Shown: positions 10,501 to 17,632 of the stretch, piece by piece | Position numbering within the stretch: position 1 is the stretch's first letter | Layout: each line of letters starts with the position of its first letter | Source: Solidesulfovibrio magneticus RS-1 | GTDB lineage: Bacteria > Desulfobacterota > Desulfovibrionia > Desulfovibrionales > Desulfovibrionaceae | Assembly: GCF_000010665.1 (NCBI RefSeq) | Contig: NC_012796.1 | Coordinates: 4,173,501 to 4,237,500, forward strand | Length of the DNA: 64,000 bases | Direction: 5' to 3' | Position numbers and translations under genes: made by a program | Notes under the pieces: model-generated | Database searches by the model: none | What the model was told of the DNA's origin: nothing | Seen by the model: the letters and a program-made list of their open reading frames with translations, nothing else

Positions 10501-11282
10501 GAAACGACTTTTTTTTACTGTCGGAATACATGCAATCTCAATGCATTGCATATCGAAAAAAATACAAATCTTACTCCAGCGAAGAGGAAAAAAATAGATT
10601 TGTCTCTTGTGATAACGTCCATGGAATTGAAAGACAAAGCATAATTTATTTAATCAACTTTATATATGATCATATTGAAAAGAAAAGAAGACAAGCATCG
10701 CGTCAAATGCTCGAATGCGCCAGAGAAGGTGTTGACAATCCTAGAAGATTTCGCGATAAAATTATAGAATATCTACAAGCGTCCGCAAAATACGATAACA
10801 AATTGCTTGAACTTGTAAGAAACAATGATATATTTTCATGGGCGAATCTTTTAGAAACAACAGACGGAGATTTTGACGAACTCAAGGAGTTAAGTGGTGC
10901 ATGTCTCAGATTTCTTGAAGATTATTCTGATCATCCCGGAGTGTTGACACTATCCTCATTGACAAGAATGTCGCCATCGGATAATGAGTTAAGCCGAAGC
11001 AAAGAAGAATTTGCTGCAGCCTTGCATTATTTATCTAACCTCATAGGTACAGATCAAGCCAAAAAAAATGGTTACATGGCCTTGAGTTTTTCTAAGAAAT
11101 ATAATGATTCAACTTATGGCACATTTGAAAAAATATTTTCTCAATGGCTAATCAAGAACTCTTTTGAAGAAGAGGCCGTCCAATATTTTTTTCATTTGGA
11201 CACTGTGCGCAAGTTGTTTATGGCTCACGTTTTAAAACGCGTTAACAACCTTATTCCAAATTTGGACTGGCCAGACCAATGA
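7593..11282 (+). CDS. PD-(D/E)XK nuclease fused to RecQ-type helicase
   Basis: A 1229-residue protein. Residues ~165-270 resemble DUF559/Vsr-like endonuclease domains: RVDFVLF, then VIEIDGIQHQD and a later KRDLALEKAGW...WRVK. Residues ~440-860 are an SF2 RecQ-type helicase: motif I LLPTGGGKS (~461), motif II DECH (~567) with the RecQ-like HCVSEWGHEFRP that follows, motif III ALTGTAS, and motifs V-VI ATKAFGMGIDKP and YYQEVGRAGRDG (~810). A long unknown C-terminal part follows. The stop overlaps the start of the next gene by four bases. I infer DNA unwinding coupled to cleavage, likely in defence against foreign DNA. RecQ-like DpdF is a distant alternative, but no other dpd gene is in view. Confidence 0.85.
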   Translation: MTSPVFTISTMSSMPMFLHDDLHWNGVFCPATRYCSDNNYEDLIRMSGSHKWAIIDKCGRKYEINDKHQKIISIAKGILERGNWTLPSWNLEKKISAFFHKKMGWTIKYDKNEPGRLKLIANAGTASRDIRSALVSASFPIELSDREIKTKSKRLVEYVDSPAEASFYLKVLQPVLGYPLLDYLQFQLPMEMLNQGDDFSGQRVDFVLFTGRGLRLVIEIDGIQHQDESQSILDNKRDLALEKAGWNVWRVKTHELSEIERLKSTLKRHLVKDKNTYHWGVDEKLEKPRSKDVMSCVWGATVSARIQFLLLEALGLGLLPWEEPWNVCVIEKETSVATIAIDDFRNWFSRIRFLFGETPVSQIKIHQKNRIKACDYVIDVSVADPYSKIVQSNVNIGWSRASNYPANNQSRVFLGRVLAPTEPSDGLIKSFVQDFFRIKRPRTEQCKIIARILLGHDVIGLLPTGGGKSLTYQLCGLLMGGLTIYVSPLKSLLQDQRERLCDFGIDLVAEISSSLNYIQKEKASLLLKLGCVRFLLIAPERFLKEDFRNDLSIYRTMYGEVNQIVVDECHCVSEWGHEFRPAYLCLSRIAKERTTRFGISSPLVALTGTASPVVLSDIQRELGILGADAVIKPVKMDRPEIALECIQVAQDHKTGVLKRIIHECVRNKDHGNRDGVLIFCRYITSRDGVLAVSSELLSILLEDDVRFYCGESPSWKHLAAFKLKKKAAALKDKEIVAAIPSWASENSCETPSSNYDWDKVKIKSQRDFISGKKNNYRFLVATKAFGMGIDKPSIRKVIHYTTPESPEAYYQEVGRAGRDGRQSEAILLFSDEDGEIANKILDPTTSLKDAKNLYDNYKKNNPFGGGDFVKTFYFHNNSFAGIEDDIDCTESVLSEVRRMLESNRPVILTYDTSIDSNSLSEAKQYCSRQEHSIEYSLIRLINLGIVCDYTKDYKCNTFKIIVNSQWNEIRNDFFLLSEYMQSQCIAYRKKYKSYSSEEEKNRFVSCDNVHGIERQSIIYLINFIYDHIEKKRRQASRQMLECAREGVDNPRRFRDKIIEYLQASAKYDNKLLELVRNNDIFSWANLLETTDGDFDELKELSGACLRFLEDYSDHPGVLTLSSLTRMSPSDNELSRSKEEFAAALHYLSNLIGTDQAKKNGYMALSFSKKYNDSTYGTFEKIFSQWLIKNSFEEEAVQYFFHLDTVRKLFMAHVLKRVNNLIPNLDWPDQ

Positions 11283-11962
11283 ACACAAATACAAGTACAA
11301 TGTCGGCCTTGGTCGACGAATTCGAGCCTCTGTTTGCGCAATTAGAACTGTTAAAAAATAAAATTTCTCAATACGCCAATGCTGGCGACCGGCTAAATTA
11401 TGCTTCTGAGTCGATAGAAGCTCTGTCGACCGAATTTCGCAACGCTAAAATCGGAACAGATATCATTCTAAACGGAATTAACGACAACAAAGAACGACTT
11501 TGCACGGCAATAGATAGCATTAATGCTTTTAATAACACTATGGAAAACGCAATCAGAAGCATCGAAAATACGGACATTTCTAATGCCCTAAAGAAGTTCC
11601 AAGACTTATTAAGCTTTGAAATGGAAAAATTTTTATATCAAAACAAACTACTAGTAGAAGAAAACAAAAAGCAACTTGAAAATCTCCAAAAACTGGTTTT
11701 GGGCTTGTTACAACTAAAAGACGATATGCTGGATTCACTGTCAAATGCCAGCGATTGTATTTTTCAGAAAATAGATTCAATCGATCAGTTGGTAAGAAGC
11801 AATATTGAAACTACTGCGTCTTTGTCAAATCGTCAAAGCGAGATCGACATACGCATGACTACCTTCGTGTCTTCAATTGACAAGCAGCTTAATTTGATAA
11901 CAGAAAATATCGCCAGCCAGGGGAAACGCCTTGATTCTATAAAAAAAATAAAATGGTTTTGA
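11279..11962 (+). CDS. Coiled-coil protein coupled to the nuclease-helicase
   Basis: A 227-residue protein starting four bases inside the helicase gene (ATGA overlap). The sequence is nearly all heptad-like helix rich in N, S, E, K, I and L, with no hydrophobic span, signal or catalytic motif. The overlap indicates translational coupling and probably a complex with the helicase, for example as an oligomerisation or sensing subunit. No family is recognised. Confidence 0.7.
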   Translation: MNTNTSTMSALVDEFEPLFAQLELLKNKISQYANAGDRLNYASESIEALSTEFRNAKIGTDIILNGINDNKERLCTAIDSINAFNNTMENAIRSIENTDISNALKKFQDLLSFEMEKFLYQNKLLVEENKKQLENLQKLVLGLLQLKDDMLDSLSNASDCIFQKIDSIDQLVRSNIETTASLSNRQSEIDIRMTTFVSSIDKQLNLITENIASQGKRLDSIKKIKWF

Positions 11963-11994
11963 TTTTTATTTCCGAGAGGACCGGTTGTCCAACC

Positions 11995-12023
11995 TGTCAT
12001 GCGGCATGACCTCCCCGTTTTTT
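11995..12023 (+). terminator. Possible terminator after the coiled-coil gene
   Basis: Hairpin GTCATG-CGG-CATGAC followed after seven bases by seven T. The gap between stem and T-run makes it a weak call, but it lies between two convergent genes. Confidence 0.35.
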
Positions 12024-12087
12024 TCGGAGGAACTGCCACTTGTTTGTCTTAAATATAGTAATCTCGCGGGGGTTGTCAAAGATAGTC

Positions 12088-13191
12088 CTAAATTTCTTCC
12101 AGAATGTTGTTAAATACTTCAGAATTAATCTTGTTGTCCATGCTTTTGAGCCGCGCATATATCTTTAAGACCTCCCGATTTGAACCCTCAATTTTGTAGC
12201 ACTTCGCAAGGCAATAGAAAGCTAAAGCGTCTTGTTTGTTTTTGTCTATGTATTTTTCAAGTGTTTGTTTTGCCAAAGAATACTGCTTTGCTAAATAATA
12301 TGCAACACCAAGCCTCTTGGCCATGCGGCCATTCTCTGGCATATACTTTTCAGTGCATTGACACCCTTCTATGATTGCTTCTATCTCGAGATTTGTAAAA
12401 TATTTTTGTATTTCAATCCACCGAATTGTTTCGTCGTTGGATGTGGCATAGTTGAGTTCTGCGCAGGCCATTCTGACAAGATTATAGTCCTTCAACTTCA
12501 GAGCAGTCTTGAAGTATGATTCTAGTAATTTTACATAGCATTCGTTGCCAATGAACTCACTTTTTCCTTGTATAAATATACTTTCATTGTATGGAATGAG
12601 GAAATAAAGGCCATACTCGCGTAGACATTCTTCAAGGTACTCCTTGGACTTTTCGTAATTGCCAAGTTCGTAGTTGCACAGTCCCTTCATCCGCGTTAGG
12701 CCCATATCGTCGTAATCGAGGTATGATTGAACCTCGCTGTAGCATTCAAGTGCTTTTTGGTATTGTTCTGTTTGATACAGGCGGTCCGCAAGGGTTGACC
12801 GAACGTCGCTTCTGAATCTATTTAACGCCAAGTATGCCTCAAAATATTCGATTTCCTTCTGTGGTTGACGGTTGAGTTCATAGCATTTTGCTATTTCAAG
12901 CAAGACTTGCGTATCGTTTGGGTCGATAGTGCGTGACAGTTCATAGTGCAGAACAGCTTGATCGTAGTGGCCAAGTAAACAACTAAGTCTTGCTGCTTCT
13001 CTGTGCGAGAACGCGTCTTTTTCGTTTATTTTTAACACATTCATAAAACAAAATCTCGATTTATCATATTCACCTTGGGCACGGAGTTCGTAACCAAGCT
13101 TTTTCCATAAAAGTGTGTCACTAGGATTAGTGCATATCTTATCGATGATATTTTTACAGGTGTCATTAATTGCGCACTGCTGAATATTCAT
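12088..13191 (-). CDS. Tetratricopeptide-repeat protein
   Basis: A 367-residue protein made of repeated ~34-residue helix pairs (for example LGHYDQAVLHYELSRTIDP and TEQYQKALECYSE). I chose ATG 13191 (MNIQQC) over the longer frame because AGGAATGG precedes it. There is no signal peptide or enzyme domain, so it is a protein-interaction scaffold of unknown partner. It is convergent with the helicase operon and is the last gene before the tRNA-Glu fragment, so it probably belongs to the island. Confidence 0.75.
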   Translation of the reverse strand: MNIQQCAINDTCKNIIDKICTNPSDTLLWKKLGYELRAQGEYDKSRFCFMNVLKINEKDAFSHREAARLSCLLGHYDQAVLHYELSRTIDPNDTQVLLEIAKCYELNRQPQKEIEYFEAYLALNRFRSDVRSTLADRLYQTEQYQKALECYSEVQSYLDYDDMGLTRMKGLCNYELGNYEKSKEYLEECLREYGLYFLIPYNESIFIQGKSEFIGNECYVKLLESYFKTALKLKDYNLVRMACAELNYATSNDETIRWIEIQKYFTNLEIEAIIEGCQCTEKYMPENGRMAKRLGVAYYLAKQYSLAKQTLEKYIDKNKQDALAFYCLAKCYKIEGSNREVLKIYARLKSMDNKINSEVFNNILEEI

Positions 13192-13430
13192 TATTATTCC
13201 ATTCCTGATTAACCAGTTTTGAGTACAGATGCATTGAGAAGAAGTATATCCTATGTGTGGCATTCATTATCTACAAGATCTGATAGTTATATAACTCCAA
13301 AAGAACTCTTTATCAATGGGACCCCGGCCACACCGCAGGCCACATGCCCACAGCGAATTCTCGTTTTTTTGCCCTGTGTGACATTGGGTAACCGTCCCAA
13401 CTCCTTCATTTAGCTACAAAAGCTCTGCCT

Positions 13431-13474
13431 CTCTCACGCCGCTAACAGGGGTTCAAATCCCCTTGGGGACGCCA
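13431..13474 (+). other. 3' fragment of tRNA-Glu gene: probable attachment site (att)
   Basis: From the anticodon loop (CTCTCAC, anticodon CTC) through the T arm (AGGGG-TTCAAAT-CCCCT), acceptor 3' strand TGGGGAC, discriminator G and CCA, this matches tRNA-Glu. The five bases before the loop (TGCCT) cannot pair with GCCGC after it, and no D arm or proper acceptor 5' strand is seen, so the 5' half is missing. This is the footprint left when an element integrates into the 3' end of a tRNA gene. The intact tRNA-Glu and integrase should be to the left, outside the window. The stretch 13192-13430 before it holds no other gene. Confidence 0.75.
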
Positions 13475-13482
13475 AAGAAATC

Positions 13483-13515
13483 AAAGGGTTATCCGAAAGG
13501 ATAACCCTTTTCTTT
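13483..13515 (+). terminator. Strong terminator of the original tRNA-Glu gene
   Basis: A 12-bp perfect stem AAAGGGTTATCC / GGATAACCCTTT with a GAAA tetraloop, followed by TCTTTTT. It lies 8 bases after the tRNA-Glu CCA, as expected for a tRNA terminator carried over at the attachment site. Confidence 0.8.
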
Positions 13516-13968
13516 TTGGGCTCACGACTGGACACAATTTTCAAAATCCCGCCGGTGTCCTTCGAAATTTTCCCGTTAATTCAAAGAACTAGGCGCTCCA
13601 GCTTTTGAAAAATATTATTCAGAAAAAATGTTCCCGCCATACTAAAAGCATAGTAGTATCGTGGCACCCCTTCTCCGCCCCCTAGGCCTACACTTCAACC
13701 TAAACATGAACAAATTAACACAAAAACAAAAATGTTAAATGATATAGACATAGTGTAGGACAGCACATTGCATTCACAAGGAGACTGCACCGATAAAAAT
13801 GATGATCAATGCCCTAACAACTGTCGAGCACCACAACAATGGTCGGACATCGCCTGCAATAGATTCACCGACGCGGACATATCTTTTGCTCAACATTCAT
13901 TTCAAACACATAACTGCAAATAGTTTCTTACTGTCCCTATAAACAAAAGCACACAGCGGATCATAAAC
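13516..13968. other. AT-rich leader region of the diguanylate cyclase gene
   Basis: No gene is seen. The stretch lies between the tRNA-derived terminator and the GGDEF gene and should hold that gene's promoter; no strong -35/-10 pair stands out. Short frames starting around 13800 are not supported by length or ribosome binding sites. Confidence 0.4.
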
Positions 13969-15099
13969 ATGCTAAACAACAGCCCGCACGACGCCTTGGC
14001 ACACTACGAAGAATTGCATGTAGCCATAATTGAATCTATTGAACACAGACAGCTTCTCGGAGGCATTTCCACAGCATTACTAGCGCTTCTCGTTTACTAC
14101 AACTCATCTGGATACGAACTTCCTTATACGTGGCATTGGACGTTAGCTGTATTTTCTGTAAGCTTATTCAAAACAATAATTTATCAGTGTAGCAAAAAGA
14201 GGGTTTGTAAAAAACTTAGCTTGCAACTAAGAAATGCTGTAGCAATAATTAGCGCCGCCCTAACAGGTGTTCTTTGGAGTGCTCCAATTAATTTTATCAA
14301 TATTTCATCAACAGCAGAATTCGTAATGACCACATTAATCATTAGTGGCATCATGACTGGATCAATCAACGCATACCTTGGCCAACTGCGCTGTGTTCTA
14401 TGCATATCTACTCCAATCAGTATTTCTATTATAATTTGCTTGTTTACAAAAATTTCACCAACTCCATATGCTGCAATTTCCAGTGTTATAGTTTTTTATT
14501 TGTTTATTTACTTGACTTGCATTTACACACGAGACAGTGTGCATGAACTGTTGCTAGCCAAGCATGAAAAAGGGTTACTGATTAATCGCTTACAAGACAA
14601 ACAAAAATTACTTAGTGATATGGCTAGAACGGATGCACTAACTGGCCTGCCGAACAGAAGATTACTCGCAGAACAATTCGAAAATCTAGCAAATGGCTTC
14701 TCCCACAACAACGAAAAGTTTGCAGCGCTTTTCATTGACATGAATAATTTCAAACTCATCAACGATGAGCATGGGCATGAAGTTGGGGACAAGGCTCTAA
14801 TTCTTTTAGCAGACACCTTGAGGAATGCGGTTCGCAAAAGTGATGTCGTTGCACGGTTAGGCGGAGACGAATTTATTGTCATAGTAAAAAATGTAAATAG
14901 CAAAGACGAAGTTGATGCCGTAACACAAAAGATAACTGAATCCCTAGAAATCACCATAGATGTAGATAGCCATAAAATCAATGCCAGCGCCAGCATCGGA
15001 GTGTCTGTTTATCCTGACGATGGGAATTCTTTAGAAGCATTGATTAATGCTGCAGATGCATCAATGTTTTGTGAAAAGCGGAAAAGCCGCATGAAGTAG
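13969..15099 (+). CDS. Membrane-anchored diguanylate cyclase (GGDEF)
   Basis: A 376-residue protein. Residues ~25-185 hold about five or six hydrophobic spans, an integral-membrane sensor of no recognised class. Residues ~215-376 are a GGDEF domain: DALTGLPNRR, FIDMNNFKLIND, and RLGGDEF with the catalytic signature intact. RKSD five residues before GGDEF is a canonical RxxD product-inhibition site. It should make cyclic di-GMP from two GTP. No EAL domain is present. The gene is AT-rich like the island to its left although it lies outside the tRNA-Glu boundary. Confidence 0.9.
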   Translation: MLNNSPHDALAHYEELHVAIIESIEHRQLLGGISTALLALLVYYNSSGYELPYTWHWTLAVFSVSLFKTIIYQCSKKRVCKKLSLQLRNAVAIISAALTGVLWSAPINFINISSTAEFVMTTLIISGIMTGSINAYLGQLRCVLCISTPISISIIICLFTKISPTPYAAISSVIVFYLFIYLTCIYTRDSVHELLLAKHEKGLLINRLQDKQKLLSDMARTDALTGLPNRRLLAEQFENLANGFSHNNEKFAALFIDMNNFKLINDEHGHEVGDKALILLADTLRNAVRKSDVVARLGGDEFIVIVKNVNSKDEVDAVTQKITESLEITIDVDSHKINASASIGVSVYPDDGNSLEALINAADASMFCEKRKSRMK

Positions 15100-15137
15100 C
15101 ACGGCAATTGATTCCGACATGCAATCTGTGACTGGAA

Positions 15138-15161
15138 GTATGCGCAGGATCCTGCGCATAC
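15138..15161. repeat. 24-bp perfect palindrome
   Basis: GTATGCGCAGGA is followed at once by its exact reverse complement. It lies 38 bases after the GGDEF stop codon. No T-run follows, so it could be an operator or recombination site as well as the stem of an RNA hairpin. Confidence 0.8.
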
Positions 15162-15187
15162 GGTTCAGTTGGATCGTTGAGCCAAAA

Positions 15188-15227
15188 CCAAATGGTTTGC
15201 CTTCATCGAGAAATCAGAACCATTTGG
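15188..15227. repeat. 10-bp inverted repeat
   Basis: CCAAATGGTT (15188-15197) and AACCATTTGG (15218-15227) are perfectly complementary with a 20-base spacer. The function is unknown. It is next to the palindrome and the decayed ChrB start, in a short patch that looks like the scar of rearrangement. Confidence 0.7.
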
Positions 15228-15257
15228 GAGGGGACGCCAAGCACCACCTGCCAGGGC

Positions 15258-15280
15258 TTGATATAAGAGATTTATATCAA
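15258..15280. promoter_or_regulatory. Remnant ChrB-type operator
   Basis: TTGATATAA-GAGAT-TTATATCAA is a perfect 9-5-9 inverted repeat ending 10 bases before the decayed ChrB start. The region before the intact chrB (28793-28817) has the related but less symmetrical TTGACAT...ATGTATCAA. Shared position and halves suggest the same autoregulator binds both. Confidence 0.5.
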
Positions 15281-15290
15281 ATAGGTTGTC

Positions 15291-15347
15291 ATGAAGAACA
15301 ACAAATGGCTTGTCCTCTCCTTCTCGCTCCCGGCAAAAAGCCAGGCC
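15291..15347 (+). pseudogene. Decayed 5' end of a second chrB gene
   Basis: 57 bases match the start of the chrB gene at 28828 with two differences (MKNNKWLVLSFSLPAKSQA). The match then stops and the frame leads to a nonsense tail that ends by 15397. Upstream similarity extends into the operator at 15258-15280. It is a truncated duplicate left by a rearrangement or recombination between ChrB copies. Confidence 0.8.
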
Positions 15348-15544
15348 CCCCTTTGGTGCTGCCAGGCGCAAATGCCATGCGGCGCCTGCCACCCTAGGAA
15401 CACACGCCAACAGCATGGCGGCATTGTGAAGTGGAACGCATAGTGTCAGCACCCTCAAAGGATATCGACCGGACAACGACTGGAACCGATTCTCCAGGGA
15501 ACATCCAAACGGCAGCGCATGATCGGGAAAAGCGCTGCAACAGC

Positions 15545-15582
15545 ATCCCAACGATCATCCCAACGATCATCCCAACGATCAT
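15545..15582. repeat. Three 12-bp tandem repeats at the cysE 3' end
   Basis: ATCCCAACGATC is repeated three times (15545-15580) and then two further bases match. The array abuts the cysE stop codon at 15579-15581. It is a short slippage-prone repeat with no known function. Confidence 0.85.
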
Positions 15583-16517
15583 ATCCCTGCTCCATCGATA
15601 AGCGGCATGCCCATTGGCCGCTGCTGCGTGAAGCGGGAATCCGGCGGCACGTCATGGGTCAGCCAGACGTTGCCGCCGATGATCGAACCCGCACCGATTG
15701 AGATGCGACCAAGCACCGTTGCCCCGGAATAGATCACCACCTCATCCTCCACCACGGGATGGCGCGCAATGCCCTTGACCAGCCGCCCCTGGTCGTCCTT
15801 GGGGAAGCTTTTGGCCCCGAGCGTCACCCCTTGATATAAGCGTACGTTGTCGCCGATCATGCAGGTTTCGCCGATGACCGTGCCGGTGCCGTGGTCGATG
15901 AAGAAACGCCGCCCGATGCTTGCCCCGGGATGGATGTCGATGCCGGTCGCGGCATGGGCCATTTCGGAGAGGATGCGCGGAATGAGATCCACGCCGAGGA
16001 GCTGGAGTTCATGGGCCACCCGGTAATGCGTCAGGGCGGTGAGGCTGGGGTAGCAGAAAATGGTTTCGCCAGGGCTTCGCGACGAGGGGTCCCCCTCATA
16101 GGCCGCCTGGGCGTCGTCGGCCAGCAGTTCCCGCAGACGCGGCAGGGTTTGCAAAAAAGCGTCGGCCAGCTGTCTGGCCCGCCCGTCGCAATCCTGACAC
16201 TCCCCGCCGCGTTCCAGGTCGCAATAAAAACAATACCCCCGGCGGACCTGATCCGTCAGCAACCGGTGGGCCTCGGACAGGTTCGCACCGACATGGTAGC
16301 GCATGCTTTGCGGCCCAACGCTCGGATTGCCGAAGTATCCCGGAAACAGCACGGCCCGCAGCCTGTCCATGAACTCGACCAAGACGCTGACGGACGGCAT
16401 GGGTTCGTCGTGCAGCGTCCGATGGAAGACTTTTGCGTAGGAAGCCGGGGCGCACAAGCGCTCGACGATTGCTCCGAGCAAGGTTTCGCTGCCGGAGGCG
16501 TTTCTCCATTCGGTCAT
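15579..16517 (-). CDS. cysE: Serine O-acetyltransferase
   Basis: A 312-residue cytoplasmic enzyme that makes O-acetylserine from serine and acetyl-CoA, the first step of cysteine synthesis. The C-terminal ~150 residues show the left-handed beta-helix with hexapeptide repeats (GIDIHPGASIGRRFFIDHGTGTVIGE split over several turns); the catalytic FIDHGTG is intact. An N-terminal helical region carries Cys residues (CFYCDLERGGECQDC) as in EpsC/anaerobe-type SATs. Its start overlaps the xdhC stop by four bases. It is the last gene of a long minus-strand sulfur operon that begins at cysK. Confidence 0.92.
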   Translation of the reverse strand: MTEWRNASGSETLLGAIVERLCAPASYAKVFHRTLHDEPMPSVSVLVEFMDRLRAVLFPGYFGNPSVGPQSMRYHVGANLSEAHRLLTDQVRRGYCFYCDLERGGECQDCDGRARQLADAFLQTLPRLRELLADDAQAAYEGDPSSRSPGETIFCYPSLTALTHYRVAHELQLLGVDLIPRILSEMAHAATGIDIHPGASIGRRFFIDHGTGTVIGETCMIGDNVRLYQGVTLGAKSFPKDDQGRLVKGIARHPVVEDEVVIYSGATVLGRISIGAGSIIGGNVWLTHDVPPDSRFTQQRPMGMPLIDGAGI

Positions 16518-17617
16518 GACGCAACTCCTTGGAAAGCGGCTGTCGAGGCCAGGATCGCGGCTTGTCCGGCGCGGCGGGCGGTGCGGGCGGTGCGGGCGGT
16601 GCGGGCGGCGATGAGTTCGGCCACGATGGAAATGGCGATTTCCACCGGTGTGTTGCCGCCGATGGGCAGGCCGATGGGGGCGCGGACACGGGCCACGGCG
16701 CGCCGGGAAAACCCCTTGGCGAGCATTTCATCGAGCACGGCCGCCGTCTTGCGCGCCGAACCGATCATGCCGATGAAGCCGGCGTCGGTGCCCAGCGCCT
16801 GGACGAGAATGGTGCGGTCCTGCTTGTGGCAGCGCGAGACGATGACCACCGAGGCGTCGGCGTCCGGCCCATGGCTGGCGAAGCAGGCCGTAAAGGACGG
16901 CAGGACCACGACCTTGTCGGCCAGGGGGAAGCGTTCCCGGTTGGCGAAGGCGGCCCGGTCATCGAGGACCACGACCCGAAATCCGGCCATGGCCGCGAAC
17001 TGGGCCGTCGGCATGGCGACATGCCCCGCGCCGCACAGGTAGACCGTGTCGGCGCGGCGAAACGGCTCCAGGAAATAGCGCCCGCCGCCGAGAACGGCGA
17101 TACCCGCCTCGGGCAGGGTCGCGGCAAGCCGGCCGGCCTCACGGACGGCGGACTCGGAAAGGTTGCCGGCCAGGAGGCGGCCGGCAGCGTCGAGGAGGCC
17201 CCGGCCGGCGGCTCCACCGTCTTCCAGGGCCGAAACGAGCAGGCAGCCCTGGTTGGCGGCCAGGCGCGCGGCCAGGGTCCTGAACACGGCGCGGTTGGCC
17301 GGCGTCGGGTCAAGGCGTTCCACGAATATTTCGGCGACGCCGCCGCAGATGGCGTCCACCTCGTCGCCGATGTCCCCGGACAGGTCCATTTCGAACCGTT
17401 GGGACCGCCCCGTGCCCATGGTCTCCACGGCGGCGGCGATGGTCCGGCCTTCCAGCGGGCCGCCGCCCACGGTGCCGGCGATGTCCGCGTCGTCGAAAAG
17501 CAGCAGCCTGGCCCCGGCTGGCCCCGGAGAGGAACCGGCCTTGGCGACCACGGCGGCGGCGACCAGGCTTTCGTTGCGGTCAAACACACGGTTGATGGCG
17601 TCAATGAGGTCGCGCAT
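16514..17617 (-). CDS. XdhC/CoxI-family molybdoenzyme accessory protein
   Basis: A 367-residue protein. The N-terminal XdhC/CoxI segment (AGSSPGPAGARLLL, TVGGGPLEG) and C-terminal Rossmann-like segment (YLCGAGHVAMPTAQFAAMAGF, then FIGMIGSARK) are complete. Family members bind molybdenum cofactor and help insert the terminal sulfur into molybdenum hydroxylases, often with a NifS-type desulfurase, which lies immediately upstream. A 9-bp repeat (GTGCGGGCG, three copies at 16581-16607) encodes the odd TARTARTAR near residue 343. No molybdenum hydroxylase gene is in the window, so its client is unknown. Confidence 0.85.
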   Translation of the reverse strand: MRDLIDAINRVFDRNESLVAAAVVAKAGSSPGPAGARLLLFDDADIAGTVGGGPLEGRTIAAAVETMGTGRSQRFEMDLSGDIGDEVDAICGGVAEIFVERLDPTPANRAVFRTLAARLAANQGCLLVSALEDGGAAGRGLLDAAGRLLAGNLSESAVREAGRLAATLPEAGIAVLGGGRYFLEPFRRADTVYLCGAGHVAMPTAQFAAMAGFRVVVLDDRAAFANRERFPLADKVVVLPSFTACFASHGPDADASVVIVSRCHKQDRTILVQALGTDAGFIGMIGSARKTAAVLDEMLAKGFSRRAVARVRAPIGLPIGGNTPVEIAISIVAELIAARTARTARTARRAGQAAILASTAAFQGVAS

Positions 17618-17632
17618 GGGAAACTCCTTGGT

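Noticed and set aside
7593..11282. DpdF of a 7-deazaguanine DNA modification system
   Set aside because: The helicase type is similar, but there is an added nuclease domain and no dpdA, dpdB or queuosine-type genes around it.
13394..13474. A complete tRNA-Glu gene
   Set aside because: GTCCC at 13394 can pair in part with the acceptor end, but the D arm and the 5' anticodon strand do not fold. Only the 3' 44 nt are tRNA-like.
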